DNA of 64,000 nucleotides from HGM04593 sp045634085 (GTDB taxonomy: Bacteria > Bacteroidota > Bacteroidia > Bacteroidales > Bacteroidaceae): assembly GCA_045634085.1 (NCBI GenBank), contig JAZQZM010000077.1:1-64000 (forward strand). Direction: 5' to 3'. The notes beneath the pieces are model-generated. The model had not been told where the DNA came from. It made no database searches and was given only the letters and a program-made list of their open reading frames with translations. Both the position numbers and the translations under genes were made by a program. Position 1 is the stretch's first letter, and the number at the start of each line of letters is the position of its first letter. This document shows positions 25,108-33,730 of the stretch, in pieces.

Positions 25108-25638
25108 CCATATTACATAATCCATTTTCACATCATGTGATTCCTGCGGAATTTCATCAACAATCTGTTGAGCATAACAGACCCCCAATTTCAAGCCACG
25201 GAAGCCCTCTTGCGAAAGAAACCTGTCATAGTACCCCTTTCCACGCCCCATGCGGTGCCCGTCACTTGTAAACACCACACCAGGCACAACCACGACATCA
25301 ATCTCATTGGGATGCAACGCTTCACCTCCTTGTGGTTCCATGACGCCAAGCGCACCTGCGCACATCGTTCCGGGAGTATAACAATAGAAGTTCATCAGTT
25401 CCCCTTCAACCCTTGGAAGCGCAACCAACATAACCTTTGACAGTTCCTCCACAAGTTGCCAAATCTGAGGTTCACTGCCTAGCGGTGAATACAACGCCAC
25501 TACTCTGGCTGCCGAGACTGCCAAATGCTCTTTAATCCGTTCAGCAATAACCGCGGAACGCAACTCTTTCTCTTGGGAACTCAAGGCAGAAAGCCTCATG
25601 CGCACCATCTTGCGCAAAGCATTCTTCTCTTCAACCAT
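25102..25638 (-). CDS. 5-formyltetrahydrofolate cyclo-ligase
   Basis: A 178-aa enzyme that converts 5-formyl-THF and ATP to 5,10-methenyl-THF. The family motifs are present: an N-terminal KNALRKMVRMRL, VVALYSPLGSEPQIW for the folate/ATP side, and the C-terminal GVVFTSDGHRMGRGKGYYDRFL, which contains the nucleotide-binding G(R/K)GxGYYD signature. Its start overlaps the meaB stop by 8 bases. The last codons and the TGA run into repeat copy B, so the very C-terminus (DYVIWE) may have been set by the insertion. Confidence 0.93.
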   Translation of the reverse strand: MVEEKNALRKMVRMRLSALSSQEKELRSAVIAERIKEHLAVSAARVVALYSPLGSEPQIWQLVEELSKVMLVALPRVEGELMNFYCYTPGTMCAGALGVMEPQGGEALHPNEIDVVVVPGVVFTSDGHRMGRGKGYYDRFLSQEGFRGLKLGVCYAQQIVDEIPQESHDVKMDYVIWE

Positions 25639-26737
25639 TATTCTTCAGATTATCATAATGTTCCAACAATCTTGCAGCAGCGGCGAATGAAGTAATTTTA
25701 CCTGTAAGCAACAACTGTTCGTAGCGAGACAACATCGCTGATACACCTTCGGCATTCCTAAAACGCATCCTCAACTGCTCATCAATCGTCTCGTACATCC
25801 AATACTTCGACTGTCCATGACGACGTTCCTCGAAAGCACCACTGACCTTCACCTTGTCAAAGTAATCGAAAATCATATCCCACACCTCTTTTACGCCTAT
25901 GTTGTAGAAGCCTGAATATGTAAGTACTTGAGGACGAATGCCGCTGGACGGCAATGGAAAGAGATGAAGGGCATTGCGCAGATGCACAGCCGAACGTCTG
26001 GCCTCTTCAACATTATCCCCATCAGCCTTGTTTATTACCACTCCATCTGCCATCTCCATTATACCGCGCTTTATCCCCTGCAGTTCATCACCTGCACCAG
26101 TTATCTGTATAAGCAAAAAGAAATCCACCATCGAATACACAGCAGTCTCACTCTGCCCTACACCTACAGTCTCCACAAACACCTTGTCATATCCGGCAGC
26201 CTCACACAGAACAATCGTTTCACGCGTCTTGCGCGCAACACCACCCAATGACCCCGCCGAAGCACTGGGACGTATAAAGGCATCGGGATGCTGAGACAGG
26301 CGTTCCATCCTGGTCTTGTCACCCAGGATACTTCCTTTGCTGCGTTCACTGCTCGGGTCGACAGCCAGGACTGCAAGTTTTCCTCCACATCGTTCCAGCA
26401 CATGCATTCCAAAAGCATCGATAGATGTACTCTTGCCAGCACCGGGAACACCCGTTATGCCCACACGTAACGATTTGCCCGAATAAGGCAGACAACGTTC
26501 AATAACCTCCTGTGCTACCTGCTGATGTTCGGGAAGCATACTCTCCACCAGCGTAACAGCACGGCTCAACACAGTCACGTCACCACGCAAAATACCCTCG
26601 ACATAATCATTTACAGACAATAAAGCAGCACGTTTTCTGCGCACAGAAGAGAGATATGGATTCAAGCAGCCCAAAGACTCAACGCCCTCATTCACCTTCA
26701 AGCCTTTATACTGTTTGTCATTTTCAGGATGTTCCAT
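25631..26737 (-). CDS. meaB: Methylmalonyl-CoA mutase-associated GTPase MeaB
   Basis: A 368-aa G3E-type GTPase that protects and reloads B12-dependent methylmalonyl-CoA mutase, part of the succinate-propionate route common in Bacteroidales. The Walker A segment is GITGVPGAGKSTSIDAFG, followed by the switch-like VLAVDPSSERSKGSILGDKTRM and the base-recognition NKADGD. The N-terminal ~60 residues and the C-terminal dimerisation arm are as expected. The mutase genes are not in the window. It is cotranscribed with the cyclo-ligase. Confidence 0.94.
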   Translation of the reverse strand: MEHPENDKQYKGLKVNEGVESLGCLNPYLSSVRRKRAALLSVNDYVEGILRGDVTVLSRAVTLVESMLPEHQQVAQEVIERCLPYSGKSLRVGITGVPGAGKSTSIDAFGMHVLERCGGKLAVLAVDPSSERSKGSILGDKTRMERLSQHPDAFIRPSASAGSLGGVARKTRETIVLCEAAGYDKVFVETVGVGQSETAVYSMVDFFLLIQITGAGDELQGIKRGIMEMADGVVINKADGDNVEEARRSAVHLRNALHLFPLPSSGIRPQVLTYSGFYNIGVKEVWDMIFDYFDKVKVSGAFEERRHGQSKYWMYETIDEQLRMRFRNAEGVSAMLSRYEQLLLTGKITSFAAAARLLEHYDNLKNNG

Positions 26738-26757
26738 ACAAATAATTTATCACATGG

Positions 26758-26788
26758 CGAAAGTAATAATTTACCAGATTAAAAACAA
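26758..26788 (-). promoter_or_regulatory. Promoter of meaB
   Basis: On the minus strand TTG (26786-26788) and TACTTTCG (26758-26765) are 20 bases apart. The meaB ATG lies 20 bases further on. The -33 end touches the palindrome at 26789-26816. Confidence 0.5.
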
Positions 26789-26816
26789 CAGGACCGCCAT
26801 AATTATGGCGGTCCTG
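26789..26816 (-). terminator. Terminator of the DUF3332 gene (perfect 28-bp palindrome)
   Basis: CAGGACCGCCATAA and TTATGGCGGTCCTG are exact reverse complements with no spacer, 23 bases beyond the DUF3332 stop. On the minus strand TTGTTTTTAATC follows, a good U-rich tail. Confidence 0.8.
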
Positions 26817-26839
26817 GAATATTGTTCATTCCGAACAGA

Positions 26840-27379
26840 TTAGTCATTCATTGCAAAATCGTTAGCCATAAGCATGTAAGCCATATTCATACCCTGTGCA
26901 TCAAGGCTGATATTCACCTCACCGTCGCCAACAAAAAGCTGAGCAGTATTGTCACCGTTAAGCTTTACAAGCTTAGTAACCTGATTGTTATACTCTGCAC
27001 TCCACAACTGCTGCTCCTTATCAAAAACAAGGTTCATGGCAGTTTCACCGTTAGACAAGCTGTAACCGTTCTCTGTAGCAACAATCTCAATCTCGTCACC
27101 ATTGCTATTCTTCACTACCTTTGTCTCGCCTACCTCAGCTACAGGATTGTCACCGGTCCAGAACTCAACAGAGTTAAGCACAACGCCATCAACGAACATT
27201 GCAATCGGATACACAGGAACAATATGAAGAGCAACGAATACAAGTTCATTAACGAATTTGTCACCAAGACCCTCATTCCAATCCTTGATATTGTTGGTCA
27301 AACGGAAAGAACCAATACAAGAAGAAAGAACGATAGTTGCAGCAAGCAACAAAGCAGAAATTTTAAAATGCTTTTTCAT
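26840..27379 (-). CDS. DUF3332 family lipoprotein
   Basis: About 179 aa from the ATG at 27379, chosen because it gives a clean lipoprotein signal (MKKHFKISALLLAATIVLSSC) and not the long upstream in-frame extension. The mature part has FRLTNNIKDWNEGLGDKFVNELVFVALHIVPVYPIAMFVDGVVLNSVEFWTGDNP (residues ~24-78), which is the DUF3332 core, then short strands. The family is of unknown function and anchored in the envelope. A -7-like TAATTTTG lies at 27446-27453 on the minus strand. It stands alone between pepD's terminator and its own. Confidence 0.85.
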   Translation of the reverse strand: MKKHFKISALLLAATIVLSSCIGSFRLTNNIKDWNEGLGDKFVNELVFVALHIVPVYPIAMFVDGVVLNSVEFWTGDNPVAEVGETKVVKNSNGDEIEIVATENGYSLSNGETAMNLVFDKEQQLWSAEYNNQVTKLVKLNGDNTAQLFVGDGEVNISLDAQGMNMAYMLMANDFAMND

Positions 27380-27530
27380 AATAAAAGTTTTTAAGTTAAT
27401 TATTAGTTTTTGCATGCGGCAAATCGTTTGCTCAACACGCACCCGCAAAATTATCATTTTTTCATTAAATGCAATAGATTTTCTACTTTTTTTTAGCGAA
27501 AGCAATAATTTTATTGAACAGCAGTTAAAA

Positions 27531-27558
27531 AGCAAGCCCGACCATAGCCAGACTTGCT
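27531..27558 (-). terminator. Terminator after pepD
   Basis: On the minus strand AGCAAG and CTTGCT close a 16-base loop that can pair further, followed by TTTTTAACTG. It lies 32 bases beyond the pepD stop. Confidence 0.55.
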
Positions 27559-27590
27559 TATCATTTATTAAATTGTCCTCTTATTATATA

Positions 27591-29048
27591 TTAAAGGACG
27601 CCGTTCACAACAAGAGACTTCACCAAAGAATAGAACTTCTCTACGGTAGGAATTTCAACTCGTTCTGTAGGAGAGTGAGGAGACATTAATGTAGGGCCGA
27701 AAGAAACCATATCCATGCCAGGATAGTTTGTTGAAATGATACCACACTCAAGACCGGCATGTATCACGCGAACATCGGGCTCCTTACCAAACATCTCATT
27801 ATATGCACTCTTGAGAGCCGCCAACAATGGAGAGTTCACATTGGGCTGCCAACCGCTGTAACCGCCACTGAGTTCAACTTTCATGCCTGCCATAGCAAAA
27901 CAGCTTGACAACTGAAGGGCAAGGAACTCCTTCATTGTATCGCATGAGCTGCGTGCAAGGATATTAATTTCGGCCTTACCGTCGGCAATACGTACAATAG
28001 AGAGGTTACTTGAAGTCTCAACAGTATCAGGAATTGTAGGAATGAAGCGCAACACACCATCATGGCATGCAAGAATAGCATCGAGAAGGTTATCCTGAAT
28101 CTCCTCAGGAACAACAGTCTCGGGCATTTCACACTCAGCAACAGTCAAGGTAATACCCTCCTCTATTGTTGCAAACTCGCTGTTATAAAGAGCCTCATAT
28201 TTTGCAGCGATATCCTTGAGTTCCTCAACACCCTCGGCAGGGAGAGTAAGAACTACCTCGCAGCTTGCAGGAATGGCATTGCGCATATTGCCGCCGTTCC
28301 AACTTGCAAGAACCGCACCACACTCATCCATAGCCTCACGCATAAAACGCGCCATAAGTTTGTTGGCATTGCCACGGCCGGCATTGATTTCAAGACCGGA
28401 GTGACCTCCACGGAGTCCCTTGAGCTGTACCTTTACGGCAACATCCTCATCATCACTGCCCTCTTCCATAAACTCCATTGTTGCTGTGATATCAAGACCG
28501 CCGGCACAACCGATGTAGAGAACTCCCTCCTCCTCTGAATCAAGATTCAGAAGAAGGTTACCCTCAAGTTCACCACCCTTAAGACCAAAAGCGCCGAACA
28601 TACCAGTCTCCTCATCAGCAGTGATAAGAGCCTCCAGCGGACCATGCTGCAGAGTGTCATCCTCCATGATTGCCATGATTGCAGCAACGCCAAGACCATT
28701 GTCAGCACCCAGCGTAGTGTCATCGGCATAAAGCCAGTCACCTTTCACAACAGTAGTGATAGGGTCATTCACAAAATCGTGTTTGCTCTCAGGAGTCTTC
28801 TGAGGCACCATATCCATGTGTGCCTGAAGTATAATACCCTTTCGAGCCTCAAGTCCTGGAGTAGCCGGTTTGCGCATGATTATATTCCCGGCCTCATCCT
28901 GCCATGTCTCAACATTGATGCTCTTTCCAAAATCAAGAAGGAACTTCTGTACTTTCTCAAGGTGCCCCGACGGACGTGGAACCTGTGTCAGCGCCTCAAA
29001 GTGCTTCCACACCTCACGAGGCTGCAAATCTTTAATTGTCAAAGCCAT
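27591..29048 (-). CDS. pepD: Aminoacyl-histidine dipeptidase (peptidase M20)
   Basis: A 485-aa cytosolic zinc dipeptidase that cleaves Xaa-His and other dipeptides. Metal and catalytic segments are all present: QAHMDMVPQK, DTTLGADNGLGVAA, ITADEETGMFGAFGL, and INILARSSCD before the C-terminal metal ligand region (ECGIISTNYPGMDMVSFGP). The lid domain lies between. Length agrees with the family. It follows the flippase-like gene by 27 bases on the same strand and likely shares its transcript. Confidence 0.95.
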   Translation of the reverse strand: MALTIKDLQPREVWKHFEALTQVPRPSGHLEKVQKFLLDFGKSINVETWQDEAGNIIMRKPATPGLEARKGIILQAHMDMVPQKTPESKHDFVNDPITTVVKGDWLYADDTTLGADNGLGVAAIMAIMEDDTLQHGPLEALITADEETGMFGAFGLKGGELEGNLLLNLDSEEEGVLYIGCAGGLDITATMEFMEEGSDDEDVAVKVQLKGLRGGHSGLEINAGRGNANKLMARFMREAMDECGAVLASWNGGNMRNAIPASCEVVLTLPAEGVEELKDIAAKYEALYNSEFATIEEGITLTVAECEMPETVVPEEIQDNLLDAILACHDGVLRFIPTIPDTVETSSNLSIVRIADGKAEINILARSSCDTMKEFLALQLSSCFAMAGMKVELSGGYSGWQPNVNSPLLAALKSAYNEMFGKEPDVRVIHAGLECGIISTNYPGMDMVSFGPTLMSPHSPTERVEIPTVEKFYSLVKSLVVNGVL

Positions 29049-29075
29049 AATCTATTTTTTAATGTTTTTAAATGT

Positions 29076-30059
29076 TTATTTTCTAATATATTGTCTTATC
29101 TGTAACATCATCAGACCATAAATGCCAAGTACTACAACAAGCAGCGTCTGGGTACTATGTACAATCAACGCAAAAGCCTCCGCATTGGTTTCACTTACAC
29201 CATACAGCACCATCATGCTTATTATTGCAAAATGCCATGGACCTGCACCGTTCGGTGTAGGAACGACAACCGCTATGCTGCCGGCCACGAATAGCAACAA
29301 CCCTGCCAGAACCGTAAGGTCACCGGTAAACCCAAAGCAGTAAAAACAAAGGTAAAACTGCATAAAATAGCAGAACCATATTCCCAAGGTCTCCAACACG
29401 AAAAGCCACATATGCTTGACCTTTTTCAAAGATACGAGTCCATCGGTGAAGCTCTGTACAAAAACTTTTATTCTATTCCAAAAACTCATCTTGCGCAACA
29501 AAAAATAAAGCAGCGCAAACACAGCAAGCACTGAAATGAGAATTATCACCCAACCAGCAGCCGAAGAAAAGAGATGATTGCCATCAGCGCCACCACCTGC
29601 ATCATAAAGAAAACGGGCAAACACGGGCCATTGCAACAGCACAGCTACAACTGTAAGCAGCAAAACCATCACTGTATCTATCGCACGTTCGGTGACAATT
29701 GTTCCCAGCGATTGCGCAAAAGGCACCTTCTCATACTGTTCAAGAACCACACATCGCGATACTTCGCCTACACGCGGAACGACGAGATTAGCCGCATATG
29801 CAATGTATACCGAGTAGACACTTACCCTTGAAGAGGGTCTGTACCCCAGCGGTTCAATGGCCAGATTCCATCTCCAGCCTCTCAACACATGGCTCATTAT
29901 TCCAAAGAACGTGGAAAGCGCAAACCACCACAAATTCATCTCTTTCAATAAACCTGAAAGTTCCGCGAAATCGAAATCGGCATAAATCATATAAAGAATA
30001 AGCACCCCCAGCACAACAGGAAGAGCAATCTTTACACTTTTATTGAAAATCTTTTTCAC
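29076..30059 (-). CDS. Flippase-like integral membrane protein (lysylphosphatidylglycerol synthase TM region family)
   Basis: A UPF0104-type membrane protein with about eight helices. The N-terminal helix LPVVLGVLILYMIYADFDF, the conserved LSTFFGIMSHVLRGWRWNLAIEPLG and NLVVPRVGEVSRCVVLEQYEKVPFAQSLGTIVTERAID (about residues 84-121 from the GTG) identify it. Near the C-terminus VPTPNGAGPWHF is typical. Such proteins move or synthesise lipids; the substrate is unknown. I chose the GTG at 30059 because homologues begin with a short basic stretch there. The frame is open to a TTG at 30155, but that codon lies inside the -7 box at 30153-30160. Confidence 0.85.
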   Translation of the reverse strand: MKKIFNKSVKIALPVVLGVLILYMIYADFDFAELSGLLKEMNLWWFALSTFFGIMSHVLRGWRWNLAIEPLGYRPSSRVSVYSVYIAYAANLVVPRVGEVSRCVVLEQYEKVPFAQSLGTIVTERAIDTVMVLLLTVVAVLLQWPVFARFLYDAGGGADGNHLFSSAAGWVIILISVLAVFALLYFLLRKMSFWNRIKVFVQSFTDGLVSLKKVKHMWLFVLETLGIWFCYFMQFYLCFYCFGFTGDLTVLAGLLLFVAGSIAVVVPTPNGAGPWHFAIISMMVLYGVSETNAEAFALIVHSTQTLLVVVLGIYGLMMLQIRQYIRK

Positions 30060-30152
30060 AACTTTGGAACTATTCTTAATTGTTTTGTTTAACTTTGCAA
30101 CATTGCGACGGAACAAAAAGGCCGCAACGCTGTCTATCGTATGGTAATATTG

Positions 30153-30160
30153 CAAAGATA
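30153..30160 (-). promoter_or_regulatory. -7 promoter element of the flippase-pepD transcript
   Basis: TATCTTTG on the minus strand matches the Bacteroidetes -7 consensus TAnnTTTG exactly. No good -33 was found at the usual distance. The opposite-facing rsmA gene starts 62 bases away. Confidence 0.4.
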
Positions 30161-30221
30161 TAAATATATTGGATAACAGCCTTACATTTTATAAATTATT
30201 AATTAAAAATGCTCACCAACC

Positions 30222-31010
30222 ATGAAAGCAGTTACAGCAAAGAAGAGATTGGGACAGCACTTCCTTGTGGACCTCACAATAGCAAAGGACATTGCAGACA
30301 CCGTTGACGTATGCCCCACTGTGCCAATACTGGAAGTTGGTCCCGGCATGGGAGTCCTTACCCAATTCCTCATTGAAAAGAAACGTCAGTTGAAGGTTGT
30401 AGAGATTGACGAAGAGTCGGTGAGCTATCTTTGCAAGAACCTTCCTCAGCTGCACGAAGAGAACATAATACCTGACGATTTCCTCAAGATGCACCTCGAC
30501 CGTCTTTTCGACGGAAACCAGTTCATGCTAATTGGAAATTACCCCTACAACATCTCGAGCCAGATATTCTTCAAGATGCTCGACAACAAGGAGTACATCC
30601 CCTATTGTAGCGGAATGATACAGAAAGAGGTTGGTGAACGACTGGCAGCAAAGCCCGGAACAAAAGCCTATGGCATATTGAGCATACTCATACAGTTGTG
30701 GTACGATGTCGAATACCTGTTCACCGTGCACGAAAACGTATTCTCACCACCTCCAAAGGTAAAGAGTGCCGTGGTACTCATGAAGCGCAACACCCGCACC
30801 TCACTTGAGTGCGACGAAGCACTTTTCAAAAAGATTGTAAAAGCCACGTTCAACCAGCGCAGAAAGAAGTTGAGGAACTCAATCCAACAGATTGTAGGCA
30901 AGGAGTCGGAACTATTGAAAGATACCGTTCTCGACAAGCGCCCCGAGCAATTGTCTCTGGAAGATTTCATTGAGTTGACAAAAAAGGTTGAACTCGCATT
31001 AGCGAAATAG
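30222..31010 (+). CDS. rsmA: 16S rRNA (adenine(1518)-N6/adenine(1519)-N6)-dimethyltransferase
   Basis: A 262-aa SAM-dependent enzyme (KsgA) that dimethylates two adenines near the 3' end of 16S rRNA during 30S maturation. It starts VTAKKRLGQHFLVD, the family N-terminus. Motif I is LEVGPGMGVLTQFLIEK, the catalytic motif IV is NYPYNISSQIFF (Tyr in place of the more common Leu after N), and FSPPPKVKSAVV closes the methyltransferase domain. The C-terminal helical domain follows. It starts an operon with mgtE (11-base gap). Confidence 0.96.
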   Translation: MKAVTAKKRLGQHFLVDLTIAKDIADTVDVCPTVPILEVGPGMGVLTQFLIEKKRQLKVVEIDEESVSYLCKNLPQLHEENIIPDDFLKMHLDRLFDGNQFMLIGNYPYNISSQIFFKMLDNKEYIPYCSGMIQKEVGERLAAKPGTKAYGILSILIQLWYDVEYLFTVHENVFSPPPKVKSAVVLMKRNTRTSLECDEALFKKIVKATFNQRRKKLRNSIQQIVGKESELLKDTVLDKRPEQLSLEDFIELTKKVELALAK

Positions 31011-31021
31011 ATTGGTTCAAA

Positions 31022-32374
31022 ATGACAAAGGAATTCATCAGCCACATAAAGGAGCTCATCGAGAATAAGGACTCGGTGCTGTTGCAGGAGCAGATATCAA
31101 GAATGCACCCTGCCGACATCGCAGAGCTCTGCCTTGAACTCGACATTGAGGAAGCACGTTTCCTCTACCGCCAGCTTGACAACGAGAAAGCTGCAGATGC
31201 CCTCACCGAGATGGACGAGGACATGCGTAATGAGCTGCTCGAGGAGCTCCCCTCCGAAGCCATCGCCAAGCGTTTCGTCAACTACATGGATACAGACGAC
31301 GCCGTTGAAATTATCCGTGAGATGGACGAGGAGAAACAGGAAGAAGTACTCCAGCACATCAAGGACATTGAACAGGCCGGCGACATCGTAGACCTTCTCC
31401 AATATGACGAAGACACCGCCGGAGGTCTCATGAGTACCGAGATGGTAGTGGTGAATGAAAACTGGAGTATGCCCGAATGCCTTAGGGAGATGCGCCAGCA
31501 GGCCGAAGACCTGGATGACATATACTACGTATACGTCGTAGATGACAACGAAAGACTGTGCGGCCTGTTCCCATTGACAAAAATGATTACAAGCCCATCG
31601 GTTTCCAAGGTAAAGCATGTAATGAGCACAAAAGTCATCAGCGTAGATGTCGACACCCCCATTGACGAGGTTACAATGCTCATTGAGAAGTATAATCTTG
31701 TGGCAATCCCCGTCATTGACAAGATAAACCGCCTTGTAGGTCAGATTACTGTCGACGACATCATGGATGAGGTCCGCGAACAGACCGAACACGACCAGCA
31801 GCTGACCGCCGGTCTTACCCAAGACGTCGAGACCAGTGACAACGTCTTCATACAGACAAAAGCGCGCCTGCCATGGCTCATAATAGGAATGTTGGGAGGC
31901 ATATGCTCTTCAATGCTGCTTGACTGTTTCACAAGTACATTGGGTGCACATCCCGAAATGGCCCTCTTCATACCCCTTCTTGCCGGCATGGGAGGTAATG
32001 TGGGAACACAATCATCAGCCATTGCCGTCCAGGGACTTGCCAACAATTCACTCAATTCACAGCACATGTTCAGGCACATCATGAAAGAGATGGTCGTTGC
32101 CATCATCAATGCGACAATCCTCTCACTCATGGTCTATGTATACAATATGTTCGTCTACGGCGCAACAGACATCGTGACATTGGCAGTTCCATTAAGCCTT
32201 TTTGTCGTGGTGCTCTTCGCATCGTCATTCGGAACAATGATTCCCATGCTGCTCGAACGCATAAACATAAACCCGGCAGTAGCAACAGGCCCGTTCATCC
32301 AGATTATCAATGACCTTAGCGGAATGACATTCTACATGATAATTTCAATGGCCTTGAGCAAACTGATTGCATAG
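31022..32374 (+). CDS. mgtE: Magnesium transporter MgtE
   Basis: A 450-aa inner-membrane Mg2+ channel. The N-terminal MgtE_N domain (to ~130; MHPADIAELCLELDIEEA.., DIVDLLQYDEDTAGGLMSTEMV) is followed by two CBS domains (about 130-255; VMSTKVISVDVDTPIDEV, GQITVDDIMDEV) that sense Mg2+. The C-terminal pore domain has five helices, including RLPWLIIGMLGGICSSMLLD, PLLAGMGGNVGTQSSAIAVQG and GPFIQIINDLSGMTFYMII. Cytoplasmic domains close the pore when Mg2+ is high in the family. Length and order are normal. Confidence 0.96.
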   Translation: MTKEFISHIKELIENKDSVLLQEQISRMHPADIAELCLELDIEEARFLYRQLDNEKAADALTEMDEDMRNELLEELPSEAIAKRFVNYMDTDDAVEIIREMDEEKQEEVLQHIKDIEQAGDIVDLLQYDEDTAGGLMSTEMVVVNENWSMPECLREMRQQAEDLDDIYYVYVVDDNERLCGLFPLTKMITSPSVSKVKHVMSTKVISVDVDTPIDEVTMLIEKYNLVAIPVIDKINRLVGQITVDDIMDEVREQTEHDQQLTAGLTQDVETSDNVFIQTKARLPWLIIGMLGGICSSMLLDCFTSTLGAHPEMALFIPLLAGMGGNVGTQSSAIAVQGLANNSLNSQHMFRHIMKEMVVAIINATILSLMVYVYNMFVYGATDIVTLAVPLSLFVVVLFASSFGTMIPMLLERININPAVATGPFIQIINDLSGMTFYMIISMALSKLIA

Positions 32375-32393
32375 TCAACCAACAAAAGATACA

Positions 32394-33591
32394 ATGAATA
32401 AAGCATTTATCATCGCACTCCTGTTCCTCTCAAGTCTCTCATATTCACAGACCGACAAATTTACAGAGTGGTTAAAGACATCCAAAGGCGAACTCTGCAA
32501 GCAGAAGTTCGCAAATAAAAGACTTGACAAGACTGAAGCATACAAAGCTGCCGCAATCATTGATTCCCTATGGCTTCAGGAAAATGCGATATTACTCAAA
32601 GAGCAATGGAAAAGACTCAGCATATCCAATGACTCATTGACCCTCCCCTGCGCATGCCGCACATTCGGCATGTATCCAAAAGACGGACGCAGCCTGTACA
32701 TATCACTACATGGAGGCGGCGAATGCCCCAAAGAGGTAAACGACGAGCAGTGGATGAACCAGATTTACCTGTACCAGTTACCCGAAGGAATTTATGTAGC
32801 ACCACGTGCCCCCTGGAACACATGGAACATGTGGCACCGCAAAGGACTTGACGAACTGTTTGAAGACCTGATAAAGGCATGCGTCATCTTCGAAGGCGTA
32901 AACCCAAACAAGGTCTATCTTATGGGCTATTCGGCCGGTGGTGACGGTGTGTGGCGCATGGCACCCCGCATGGCCGACAAATGGGCTGCCGCAGCAATGA
33001 TGGCCGGCCACCCGGGCAACTCATCCCTGGTAAACCTGTTGAACCTCCCGTTCACAATATGGATGGGCGAGAATGATGCAGCATATGACAGGAACCGTTT
33101 GGCAAAAGAGAAAGGAGAACTGTTGGACTCGTTGGAGGCCGCAAATCCCGGCAAGTATATCCACAGCACAAACATCATAAAGGACAAAGGCCATTGGATG
33201 GACAACATGGACGCCGCCGCAATTGAGTGGATGGCGCAATTCCGCAGGAATCCCTACCCCCCCAAGAGTCATATGGAGACAAGAAGAGGTTCTGCGCGAA
33301 CACTTCTATTGGCTTTCGGCACCAGCGGAAGAGCTCGAGCATGGGAAGACTGTGGAAGCAAGTATTGAAGGGAATACTATCAACATAGTACGTTGCGACT
33401 ATTCAAGACTCACAATCAGTCTTAATGACAACATGATTGACCTTGACAAAAAGATAACAGTATGCTACAAGGGTAAAAAAATCATCACAAAAAAGCCTAA
33501 ACGTACTATAGCTAACCTTTACAACACACTTTGGAAGCGCGGTGACCGCAGTTATGCTTTTCCATGCGTGATTGATATTGAATTGGACTGA
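32394..33591 (+). pseudogene. Exported alpha/beta-hydrolase (esterase/poly(3-hydroxybutyrate) depolymerase-like), frameshifted
   Basis: The ATG at 32394 begins a signal peptide (MNKAFIIALLFLSSLSYSQ). The catalytic part reads LYISLHGGGECP (oxyanion loop), VYLMGYSAGGDGVWRM (nucleophile GYSAGG), IWMGENDAAY (acid) and KGHWMDNM (His). At 33256-33262 a run of seven C shifts the frame: the first frame then reads ~35 unrelated residues to a stop at 33368. The +1-corrected frame continues as PRVIWRQEEVLREHFYWL and runs a plausible C-terminal beta domain to 33591. One C fewer would restore a ~398-residue protein. The cause could be mutation, phase variation or a sequencing error. The catalytic domain is intact before the shift. 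Confidence 0.75.
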
Positions 33592-33613
33592 CACAGTGTA
33601 GCTTTAAGGACGC

Positions 33614-33641
33614 AAAAACAGTCCGGAACAGTCCTGTTTTT
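33614..33641 (+). terminator. Terminator after the hydrolase gene
   Basis: AAAAACAG and CTGTTTTT form an 8-bp stem around TCCGGAACAGTC, followed by TAATTTTTATT. It separates the hydrolase gene from the SusC locus. Confidence 0.5.
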
Positions 33642-33730
33642 AATTTTTATTAAGGAATGTGTCCATTTCTACTAAAAAAAACGTACTTTAGCAAATCAAA
33701 AACAACCAACCAGTATCAACAGACAGCGTT

